Shown here piece after piece: positions 24,158-31,656 of a stretch of 64,000 bases of DNA. Source of the stretch: Myxococcales bacterium (GTDB taxonomy: Bacteria; Myxococcota_A; Polyangia; Nannocystales; Nannocystaceae); the NCBI GenBank assembly GCA_020633335.1, contig JACKDU010000016.1, forward strand, positions 1 through 64,000. The letters run 5' to 3'. The first letter of the stretch is position 1, and every line of letters starts with the position of its first letter. The translations under genes and the position numbers were made by a program. The notes under the pieces were generated by a model that did not search any database, had not been told where the DNA came from, and saw only the letters and a program-made list of their open reading frames with translations.

Positions 24158-25705
24158 ATGCCCGAGAAAACCGACGTCCGCCTCCTCCTCGACCGGCTCC
24201 GGGCGTTCAAGCCGAGCCGCCGCGTTCACCTCCTCCTCGGCCTCGTGCTGCCGATGATCGCGCTCGTCGGCAACCTCTGGCAATTCCGGATCTTCACGAT
24301 CGACGACGCGTACATCTCGTTCCGCTACGCCCGCAACCTCGCCGACGGCCTCGGCCTGGTCTACAACGCCGGCGAGTACATCGAGGGCTACACCAACTTC
24401 CTCTGGACCCTCCTCCTCGCCCTCGAGGCGGCGATCGGCCTCGACCCGGTGGTGATGTCGAAGGTGATGGGGGGCGCGAGCGCCTGCGGCACCCTCTACT
24501 TCACCTACCGCCTCGCCGAGCGCCTCCTCCCCTTCGGCCTCTTCCCCTGCGTCGCCACCTGGCTCCTGGCGACCTCGACGCTCTGCGCCGGCTACTCGGT
24601 CTTCGGCCTCGAGACCGCCTTCTTCACCCTGTTGGTGACCGCCGGCGCCTACCTGGTCTACCGCGAGGAGGAGTCGAGCGACGCCCGGGCGCTCCCCTGG
24701 TCGGGGCTGGTCTTCGCGGCCGCCGGCCTCACCCGGCCGGAGGCGCCGCTCTTCCTCGGCCTGGTGATGCTCACCCTCGGCCGCCGCTTCCTCTCGCGGC
24801 GCAACATCGTCCGCGGCCTCCTCTTCGTGGTGCCGATCGGCCTCCACCTCCTGTGGCGCAAGGCCTACTACGGCGACTGGCTGCCGGCGACGCTCTACGC
24901 CAAGACCGGTGACCTCGAGCGCCAGCTCCACGGCGGCCTCGCCTACATGAAGGGCTACCTCGACTTCCTCGGGCCGATCTCCTGGCTCGGGCTGGTGGGC
25001 GCGGTGATCGGCGTCCTCCGCCGGAGCCGCGAGGCGATCGCCGCGATCGCGATCACCGTCCTCTTCACCGGCTACATCATCCTGGTCGGCGGCGACTGGA
25101 TGCCCCACCACCGCTTCGTCGCGCCGATCGAGCCCTTCTTCTTCCTGCTCATCGGCCTCGGGGTCCGGCGGATCGCCGAGACCCGCAACCTCCTCCTCCT
25201 CGCGCTCATCGTCCTGGGCGGCGTCTTCTTCGGGATCGACCGGACCAAGAAGCTCAACAAGACCAACCGCCGCTTCGTCGTCCAGGAGTACCGCGGCCAC
25301 ATGGCGACCGCGGGCGCGGCCTCCGACTGGCTCGAGGAGCAGCCGCCCGGGAAGATCGCGATCGGCGACATCGGCCTCGTCGGCTACCGCACCAACTTCC
25401 CGCTCCTCGACACCCTCGGCCTCGTCGACCCGGTGATCTCGCGGCTCCCCGGCGGCTACACCCAGAAGCTGGGCAAGGGCTTCACCGATCGGATCTTCGG
25501 GGAGATGCCGGCCTACATCGTCATCATCGTCAACGGCGACTGCGACCGCCCGGTGATGGCCGGCTCGAGGCTGATCTACAACGACCCGCGCTTCGCCCCG
25601 AACTACTTCACGGGCCACCGGATCCGCCTCGGCGGCGACGCCAACTGGTGCATCTACGAGCACCGGAAGCACCGCGAGAAGGTCGCGGCGGCGGCCCAGG
25701 GCTGA
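24158..25705 (+). CDS. GT-C type membrane glycosyltransferase
   Basis: 515 residues from ATG 24158. The protein has ~10 hydrophobic helices. IFTIDDAYISFRYARNLADG in the first extracytoplasmic loop carries the Asp pair typical of GT-C enzymes using polyprenyl-phosphate sugars, as in arabinofuranosyl- and GT39-like transferases. GEYIEGYTNFLW and GDWLPATLYAK continue the family pattern, and a soluble C-terminal part (IAIGDIGLVGYRTNFPLLDT, then LGLVDP) matches the same group. It probably adds a sugar to an envelope polymer; the acceptor is unknown. TATCGT at 24135-24140 could be its -10 box with a short leader. Confidence 0.82.
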   Translation: MPEKTDVRLLLDRLRAFKPSRRVHLLLGLVLPMIALVGNLWQFRIFTIDDAYISFRYARNLADGLGLVYNAGEYIEGYTNFLWTLLLALEAAIGLDPVVMSKVMGGASACGTLYFTYRLAERLLPFGLFPCVATWLLATSTLCAGYSVFGLETAFFTLLVTAGAYLVYREEESSDARALPWSGLVFAAAGLTRPEAPLFLGLVMLTLGRRFLSRRNIVRGLLFVVPIGLHLLWRKAYYGDWLPATLYAKTGDLERQLHGGLAYMKGYLDFLGPISWLGLVGAVIGVLRRSREAIAAIAITVLFTGYIILVGGDWMPHHRFVAPIEPFFFLLIGLGVRRIAETRNLLLLALIVLGGVFFGIDRTKKLNKTNRRFVVQEYRGHMATAGAASDWLEEQPPGKIAIGDIGLVGYRTNFPLLDTLGLVDPVISRLPGGYTQKLGKGFTDRIFGEMPAYIVIIVNGDCDRPVMAGSRLIYNDPRFAPNYFTGHRIRLGGDANWCIYEHRKHREKVAAAAQG

Positions 25706-25781
25706 GCGGACGACCTCGTCCTACATCGGGGCGAGCGCATGTGGGGGCAATTGATCGGCGGCTGACCGTCACTCTCCGGGC

Positions 25782-26831
25782 ATGCGCTCGCCCGCCCCAG
25801 CCCTCGTCGCCGCCGCCGCGCCCGTCCTCCCCAGCCGCGCCGAGATCGACGCCGTGGTAGCGATGGCGGACCCGATCCTCCGCAACCTCTGGATCACCTA
25901 CACCTACCACTGCCTCGAGCTCGCGCTCGGCGAGGCGCTCGGCGGCGGCGACCTGAGCTGGTGCGCCTACGGGACCTGGGCGTCGAAGACGGCGGGTCGC
26001 TTCATCCGCGGCGAGGTGATCCCGGGCCTCGTCCACGAGCTCGTCGGTCGGGGATCGGCGCTCCTCGGGCGGATCCTCGCGCAGGTCGACCGCCGGATCC
26101 GCGGGTCGGTCGCCGAGGGCAACCTCAAGGTCTTCGCCGAGCTCGCGCCCCGCTTCCGCGCGCTCGTCGACGTCCTCCGGGCGCCGGCGGCCGGTCGCCG
26201 CGACGCCCTCGCGGTCCTCCTCGCCGGCCTCCGCCCGGGGGCGAGCGAGCGCGGCGGGCAGGAGGCGCTGCGGCGGGCCTTCACCGCCTACGTCGAGGCG
26301 AGCGAGGTCGACGACCCGAAGGCCCGGGCCGAGCTCATCTTCCTGGCCAACGCGCTGGTCGGCTACCACGAGCAGATCCGCCTCCAGGGGCCGATCGAGG
26401 CCGCCCTCGCCGCCCCAAGCGCGGTCCTGGTCGAGGGGCGGGCGCTCGCGCTCCGCGGCGGCCTCATCGCCCGGATCGACCAGAGCCTGCGGGCGCTCCT
26501 CACCCGCCACCTGATGGTCCTCGAGCTCCCCGAGGGCGGCCTCCGCCTGGGCGACGACGTCCCCCGCCTGGGCGACGGCGCGATGTTCCCGGCGCCGCTC
26601 GCCGCGATCCAAAACCCCGAGGTGCAGGCGCTCCTCGAGGTCCTCGACCGGACCCCGGACGACCTCGACGGCTCGGCCGCCAACGACTGGTCGCGCCTCG
26701 ACGATCGGATGAACTACATCGTCGACGTCTTCCGCTCGCGGCAGCGCGATCGGAGCCTGCGGCGGGCGCCCTTCAGCGCGCGCCAGGTCGCGGCGATCCG
26801 CGACTTTCACTGCCCCTACGGGCCGCTCTAG
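25782..26831 (+). CDS. Uncharacterised cytoplasmic alpha-helical protein
   Basis: 349 residues, largely alpha-helical by composition, without signal peptide or membrane segment. Distinctive segments are LWITYTYHCLELALGEALGG, LSWCAYGTWASKTAGRFIRG and LVGYHEQIRLQGPIEAAL, spaced as if forming a ligand pocket lined by His, Cys, Trp and Glu. The C-terminus is FSARQVAAIRDFHCPYGPL. No family name was recognised. It ends one base before the convergent VWA gene's stop codon. Confidence 0.75.
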   Translation: MRSPAPALVAAAAPVLPSRAEIDAVVAMADPILRNLWITYTYHCLELALGEALGGGDLSWCAYGTWASKTAGRFIRGEVIPGLVHELVGRGSALLGRILAQVDRRIRGSVAEGNLKVFAELAPRFRALVDVLRAPAAGRRDALAVLLAGLRPGASERGGQEALRRAFTAYVEASEVDDPKARAELIFLANALVGYHEQIRLQGPIEAALAAPSAVLVEGRALALRGGLIARIDQSLRALLTRHLMVLELPEGGLRLGDDVPRLGDGAMFPAPLAAIQNPEVQALLEVLDRTPDDLDGSAANDWSRLDDRMNYIVDVFRSRQRDRSLRRAPFSARQVAAIRDFHCPYGPL

Positions 26832-26832
26832 A

Positions 26833-28488
26833 TCAGCGCTTCCCCCAGCCGGCGAGCTCGTCGCGGATCTGCTCGAAGATGATCGCGTCGAGGTTGTTGG
26901 CGTTGAGGTCGCCGCTCGAGACCCCGTGGCGGGCGGCCGAGCCGGCGAGGTCGCGGCCGTACTCGATGAAGATGAACTTGCCGCGGGTGAACTGGGCGAC
27001 CTGGCGGAAGACCGCCGAACCCAGCGGATCGAGGCCGCTGGCCGCGACCGCGTGGATCCGGATCCCGCGGGCGAGGGCCTCGAGGAGGCTCTCGCCGTAG
27101 AGGATGTCGCCCTTGTAGCGCATCTGCGGCGGCGCTTCGCCGATCAGGAAGGCGACGCGGGCGCTCCCCGGCTCCCACTCCATCCCCAGGACCCCCTGGG
27201 CGAGGCCCTGGTTGACCGACTCCGGGTAGTCGCCGCCGCCGCCGGCGTCGATCTGCCGGAGCGCCTCGTCGAAGGCCTTGATGTCCTCGGTGAAGGGGTG
27301 GGCCATCGTCACGTAGGAGTCGTAGATGTCGCGGTAGAGGACCGCGCCGTAGCGCAGGCGGGCGCGCTGCTCGAGGCCGCGGATCTTGTCGGTGACCGCC
27401 AGCAGGCTCTGCTTGATCTGGGCGATCTCGTCGCCCATCGAGCCGGTGGTGTCGATGATGAAGAGGACGTCGAGGGTGAGCTCCTGCGGGAGCTGGCGGG
27501 CGACGGGGAGGGCGATCGTCAGGTCGTTGCCGGCGCCCTTGTAGCGCTCGCGCTCGGTCGCCCCCTCGGCCTTGACGACGACCGTGAGATCGTCGGCCGC
27601 GCCCTGGCTCAGGCGGAGGGCGAGGCGCGGGTAGATCGGCGCCCGGCCGTCGCCGTAGGTCGTCGCCCGCCAGAGCTCGCGCTGGTAGGCGTCGACCAGC
27701 GAGACCGTCGCCCCGGGGATCGGCGCGCCGTCGCGGTCGACCACCCGGACCAGCACACGGCCGTCGACGTCGAGCTCCTGGAGCTGCTCGCCGAGCTTCT
27801 TGCGGGCGTCGGCGATGTACTTGAGGAAGCCCTTGAGATCGGCGTTGTCGTCGGTCGAGCCGGCCTTGAGCGGCGAGAGCTGGGGGGCCTGCATGGGCCG
27901 CGGCTTCCCGGCGCTCTTCGGGGAGGCGTCGGCCATCGGCGCGCTCGGCTTGGCGGCCCGCTTGGCCTCCGCGCGCGCCCCCCCGAAGCCCGCCCCGGAC
28001 CCGCGGCCGTAGCCGCTCCCCGAGCCGCCGCCGCCGCCCTTGCCGATCGTGCCGATCGAGCCGAGGCCGATCGTCCCCTCGCCGGTGCCGCCGCCGCCGC
28101 GGCCGGTGCCGACGAGGCCGAGGCCGCCGGCGCCGAAGGACTCGCCGACCTCGGTGCCCATGAGCCCGCCGAAGACGCCGTCGTCGTCCTCACCGGGAGC
28201 GGGGCCGCGGGCCGGCCGGCGGACCTGCCAGGGGCCCTCGCTCGCGCGCTCGAGCGGCTGGTCCTGGATCGACTCACGATCGGACGCGTCGCCGCCCGCA
28301 CCCCAGGCGCTGGCCAGGCCCTCGCCGGGGGCGGCGGGCGTCAGCGGTCGGGGGGTGGGAATTGACACGGGCGACGGAGTCGCGCTCTGGGGGACCGGCG
28401 GCGCCCCCTGGGTCGGCGGCGCCTGCCCGCAGCCGGCGATCATTGCGAACCCAAAGAGCCCCGAGATCCACGTCCTTCGCACGAGCAT
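26833..28488 (-). CDS. VWA-domain lipoprotein with Gly-rich AgmX-like linker
   Basis: 551 residues from ATG 28488, with GGGGGAG upstream as ribosome site. The signal peptide ends in the lipobox IAGC. A Gly-rich stretch (~125-165; LGSIGTIGKGGGGGSGSGYG) is like that of myxobacterial AgmX/PglI gliding-related proteins. VLVRVVDRDGAPIPGATVSL (~260) is a carboxypeptidase-regulatory-like beta domain. The VWA domain (~337-551) has an intact MIDAS DTTGSMGDE at ~344, GAVLYRDIYDSY, and YPESVNQGL. It probably binds a protein partner at the envelope. The link to gliding machinery is inference from the linker only. Confidence 0.87.
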   Translation of the reverse strand: MLVRRTWISGLFGFAMIAGCGQAPPTQGAPPVPQSATPSPVSIPTPRPLTPAAPGEGLASAWGAGGDASDRESIQDQPLERASEGPWQVRRPARGPAPGEDDDGVFGGLMGTEVGESFGAGGLGLVGTGRGGGGTGEGTIGLGSIGTIGKGGGGGSGSGYGRGSGAGFGGARAEAKRAAKPSAPMADASPKSAGKPRPMQAPQLSPLKAGSTDDNADLKGFLKYIADARKKLGEQLQELDVDGRVLVRVVDRDGAPIPGATVSLVDAYQRELWRATTYGDGRAPIYPRLALRLSQGAADDLTVVVKAEGATERERYKGAGNDLTIALPVARQLPQELTLDVLFIIDTTGSMGDEIAQIKQSLLAVTDKIRGLEQRARLRYGAVLYRDIYDSYVTMAHPFTEDIKAFDEALRQIDAGGGGDYPESVNQGLAQGVLGMEWEPGSARVAFLIGEAPPQMRYKGDILYGESLLEALARGIRIHAVAASGLDPLGSAVFRQVAQFTRGKFIFIEYGRDLAGSAARHGVSSGDLNANNLDAIIFEQIRDELAGWGKR

Positions 28489-28693
28489 CGCCTCTCCCCC
28501 TGGTCGGTCGATGCTAACGAGGGGCTCGCGCTCCCGGCAACCCGCGGGCCCGGGCGAGTCCGCTCGCGCCGCGCAGTGGACGTTGTTCATCGCGCGCGCG
28601 CCGAGATTTGCCGGGTGATCGACCGGAAGATACGTGCGGCCAGAGAGCCGCACCCTGATCTCAATGTCAGCCCCCATGACAGCAGAGACCTCC

Positions 28694-28722
28694 TTGGATG
28701 GGGAGGGGGCGTCGGCTACCAT
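28694..28722 (+). promoter_or_regulatory. Sigma70-like promoter, leaderless layout
   Basis: TTGGAT at 28694-28699, a 17-bp spacer, then TACCAT at 28717-28722, followed by CACGCC and ATG 28729. Both hexamers and the spacer fit a housekeeping promoter whose start site would be the start codon itself. Confidence 0.6.
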
Positions 28723-28728
28723 CACGCC

Positions 28729-30477
28729 ATGCGATTTTCCCTTGGTCTTTCTTCGCTCGTTCTTCCGGCCGCTGCGGCGGCGCTCCTCTGGACCCACGCG
28801 ACCCCGGCGTCCGCCTGCGGCGGCACCTTCTGCGACGCCGGTCCCCAGGGGATGCCCGTCGATCAGACCGGCGAGAACATCCTCTTCGCCTTCGACGGCT
28901 CCGCGGTCGAGGTCCACATCCAGATCGCCTACGATCCGAACACCGACGCGAGCAAGTTCTCGTGGGTGATCCCGGTCCAGTCGCTGCCGGAGTTCTACGT
29001 CGGCTCCGAGATCCTCTTCGACAACGTCCTCAACGGCACCCGACCCTTCTACGGGGTCAACTCGACCAACGAGATCTGCAGCCTCGATGACAACAACCAG
29101 AACGGCTCGGGGGCGCCGGACGCTGGCGGCACCAGCGGGGCGACCGGCTCGGCCTCCGACGGCGACACCGGCGGCGGCAACCCGGGGCCGAGCGTCGTCT
29201 ACCAGGGGACGGTCGGCGCCTTCGACATCACCGTGCTCTCGAGCGGCAGCACCCAGGAGCTCCTCGACTGGTTCGACGCCAACGGCTACGGCTACGACGA
29301 CGCGGCGATCCCGATCATCGACTCCTACCTCGCGGAGAACAACCTCTTCGCCGCCTTCAAGCTGGTGCCCGCGGAGAAGCCGGTGGTCCACCCGGTGGTC
29401 CTCCGCTACGAGGGCGTCGAGCCCTGCGTGCCGATCCGCCTGACCCAGGTCGCGGCGGTCGAGGACATGGACATCCGCGTCTTCTTCCTCGGCGGCGCCC
29501 GGGCGATCCCGACCAACTACCGCCACGTCCTGATCAACCCGCTGATGATCGACTGGCCGAACTTCGCCGCCAACTACAAGGAGGTGATCACGGCCGCCGT
29601 CGACGCCTTCGCGGCCGAGGGCAACGCCTTCGTCACCGAGTACGCCGGCACCAGCTCGGTGATCTCGCAGAACGGGATCTACAACGACGCCTGGAACAGC
29701 GACGCCTTCGTCGGCCTGCCGGCGGTCGACGTCGTCAACAACCTGATCGGCCAGGGGATCATGGACTGCTGGGACAACTACGGCGACCTCGTCTGCGAGC
29801 TCCGCCACCCGCTCCTCCAGGGCCTCCTCGACGAGTTCCTGCCGGTCCCGCAGGGGATCGCGCCCTTCGACTTCTACAACTGCGAGAGCTGCTTCGAGGC
29901 GATGATTGACCTCGACGCCTGGGGCGACGGCTCGGCCTTCGCCGCCGCCTACGAGGAGCGGATCGTCGGCGCCGGCAAGCGGGCGCTCAGCCTCCTCCAG
30001 TCGAAGCCCTACGTCACCCGGATGTACACGACGATCTCGCCGCACGAGATGGGCGAGGATCCGATCTTCGCCGAGACCTCGTCGCTCGGCGACATCCCGA
30101 GCCAGAACATCGCCCAGCGGCTGATCCGCTGCGACGGCCACGCCGAGTACACGCTCCCCGACGGCCGCGAGGTCTTCGTCCCCGACAACGGCCCCTGGCC
30201 GGTCTTCCCGGACGAGATGCCCTACGAGGAGGAGACCCAGCAGGCGATGGTCGTCGGCGCCCCGCAGGTCCTCAACAACAACACCGAGACGATCGACCGC
30301 CTCCTCCTCGAGTGGAACACCGCCAATCGGCCCTCCTACGACACCGGGGCGGAGAGCGGCGGCGACGGCGAGGGGGCCGGCTGCGGCTGCGTGAGCACCG
30401 ACTCGGGCGGCGGCCTCGCGCTCTCGCTCGGCCTCCTCGGCTTCGCCGGCCTCGGCCTCCGCCGGCGGCGCCGCTAG
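28729..30477 (+). CDS. DUF2330 protein with MYXO-CTERM anchor
   Basis: 582 residues. Start ATG 28729 gives a clean signal peptide (LVLPAAAAALLWTHATPASA) followed by CGGTFCDAGPQGMPVDQTGE, the conserved DUF2330 N-terminus. The body has FSWVIPVQSLPEFYVG, YRHVLINPLMIDWP and YVTRMYTTISPHEM, all typical of the family. A Gly/Ser/Asp insert sits at ~125-150. The last ~30 residues are a MYXO-CTERM sorting signal: GCGCVSTDSGGG, a hydrophobic helix, and RRRRR. Such signals are processed by myxosortase and leave the protein lipid-anchored at the cell surface. This is the strongest lineage marker in the window. The function of DUF2330 is unknown. Confidence 0.94.
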   Translation: MRFSLGLSSLVLPAAAAALLWTHATPASACGGTFCDAGPQGMPVDQTGENILFAFDGSAVEVHIQIAYDPNTDASKFSWVIPVQSLPEFYVGSEILFDNVLNGTRPFYGVNSTNEICSLDDNNQNGSGAPDAGGTSGATGSASDGDTGGGNPGPSVVYQGTVGAFDITVLSSGSTQELLDWFDANGYGYDDAAIPIIDSYLAENNLFAAFKLVPAEKPVVHPVVLRYEGVEPCVPIRLTQVAAVEDMDIRVFFLGGARAIPTNYRHVLINPLMIDWPNFAANYKEVITAAVDAFAAEGNAFVTEYAGTSSVISQNGIYNDAWNSDAFVGLPAVDVVNNLIGQGIMDCWDNYGDLVCELRHPLLQGLLDEFLPVPQGIAPFDFYNCESCFEAMIDLDAWGDGSAFAAAYEERIVGAGKRALSLLQSKPYVTRMYTTISPHEMGEDPIFAETSSLGDIPSQNIAQRLIRCDGHAEYTLPDGREVFVPDNGPWPVFPDEMPYEEETQQAMVVGAPQVLNNNTETIDRLLLEWNTANRPSYDTGAESGGDGEGAGCGCVSTDSGGGLALSLGLLGFAGLGLRRRRR

Positions 30478-30504
30478 GCCCGAGGCGGGCCTGAGGGGCT
30501 GAAT

Positions 30505-30538
30505 CTGCCACCGACGCGGGCCGCGTCGGTGGCAGTTT
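30505..30538 (+). terminator. Long hairpin after the DUF2330 gene
   Basis: CTGCCACCGACGCGG at 30505-30519 pairs with CCGCGTCGGTGGCAG at 30521-30535, a near-perfect inverted repeat, then TTTCG. It lies 27 nt after the stop codon. The T-run is short. Confidence 0.75.
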
Positions 30539-30607
30539 CGCGAGCGGCGCCCGGGCGGTGGAACGCCGTCAAGATCGCGCGGCCTCGCTCTGTACCGCCT
30601 CAGCGCG

Positions 30608-31624
30608 TTGAGCGGCCTCCTCGCCGCCCACGCGCGCTCGGAGATGCCGGTCGAGGTGATCGCCTTCCTCGCCCCCCAGGCGCTCGCGCTGGTCGAGCGC
30701 CGCGGCCTCGAGGGGAGCGCCGCCCACGGCCGCCTCCTCGTCGGCCTCGGCGAGACCTACTCCGCCCGCGGCGATCGCGGGCGGGCCTTCGAGGTCCACC
30801 AGGAGGCGGTGACGATCTTTGAGGCGCTCGGCGACGAGGGCCTCGCCGACCTCGCGGCGGCGCTCAACGACCTGGCGATGATTCGCTCCAAGGAGGAGCG
30901 CTACGACGAGGCTCACGCGCTCTACCGGCGCTCGGGGGAGGCGCTGGTCGCCGCCCTCGGGCCCCATCACCCCCACGTCGGTCACCTCCTCAACAACGAG
31001 GCCCGGGCCTACGAGAAGGAGGGGGCGCTGGCGACCGCGCGGGCGCGCTTCGAGGGGGCGCTGGCGATCTGGGAGCCGGTCTACGGCCGCGATCACGAGA
31101 ACGTGGCGATCGTCACCGGCCACCTCGCGCGGGTCACCCTCGCGCTCGGCGATCTCGACGCGGCCGAGGGCTACGCGCGGCGATCCCTGGCGATCCGCGA
31201 GGGCTGGCCGGAGGCGAAGCAGCGGAGCGACCCGCTCCTGCTGATCCTCGCGCGGGTGGCCCACGCCCGCGGCGCGCTCGCCGAGGCCGAGGCGCTCGCC
31301 CGGCGCTCGCTGGCGGCGGCGGAGCGCCGCTCCGGCGACCGGGGCGCCCGTCTGGTCGAGCACCTCCGGCTCCTCGCCGAGCTCGCCCTCGAGCGGGGGG
31401 CGGCGGCGGCGGCCGAGGAGGCGGCGACCCGCGCCCGGGCGATCAGCACGGGGCCGCAGGAGCTCGCCGAGCTCGGCCTCCTGGTCGCGCGCGCGCGCCT
31501 CCTCGGCGGCGATCGGCGGGGGGCCGCCGATGCCGCGAGGGCGGCCCTGGTCGGCGCCCCGCCCGAGTCCGCCGCGGCGATCCGTGCCTGGCTCGCCGAG
31601 CACCCCGCCGGCCGCGGGCGCTAG
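30608..31624 (+). CDS. TPR protein without a normal start, possibly 5'-truncated
   Basis: 338 residues from TTG 30608; no ATG or GTG exists in frame back to the TGA near 30497. The product starts inside the repeat region and is made of TPR-like repeats of the kinesin light chain type (DLAAALNDLAMIRSKEERYD, HHPHVGHLLNNEARAYEKEG, DHENVAIVTGHLARVTLALG), closely like the C-terminal half of the kinase gene at 21-24 kb. No signal peptide or kinase domain is present. It may be a remnant of a kinase-TPR gene or a small TPR adaptor with a TTG start. A palindromic repeat begins right after its stop. Confidence 0.65.
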   Translation: MSGLLAAHARSEMPVEVIAFLAPQALALVERRGLEGSAAHGRLLVGLGETYSARGDRGRAFEVHQEAVTIFEALGDEGLADLAAALNDLAMIRSKEERYDEAHALYRRSGEALVAALGPHHPHVGHLLNNEARAYEKEGALATARARFEGALAIWEPVYGRDHENVAIVTGHLARVTLALGDLDAAEGYARRSLAIREGWPEAKQRSDPLLLILARVAHARGALAEAEALARRSLAAAERRSGDRGARLVEHLRLLAELALERGAAAAAEEAATRARAISTGPQELAELGLLVARARLLGGDRRGAADAARAALVGAPPESAAAIRAWLAEHPAGRGR

Positions 31625-31656
31625 ATGTCTCTTGAGTCATCTGGTCCTTAGGTCAT
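31625..31656. repeat. Palindromic motif, third site (copies 3 and 4)
   Basis: ATGTCTCTTGAGTCAT at 31625-31640, then a weaker copy TGGTCCTTAGGTCAT at 31642-31656. It lies between convergent gene ends, and the weaker copy overlaps the stop of the Rieske gene. Confidence 0.55.
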
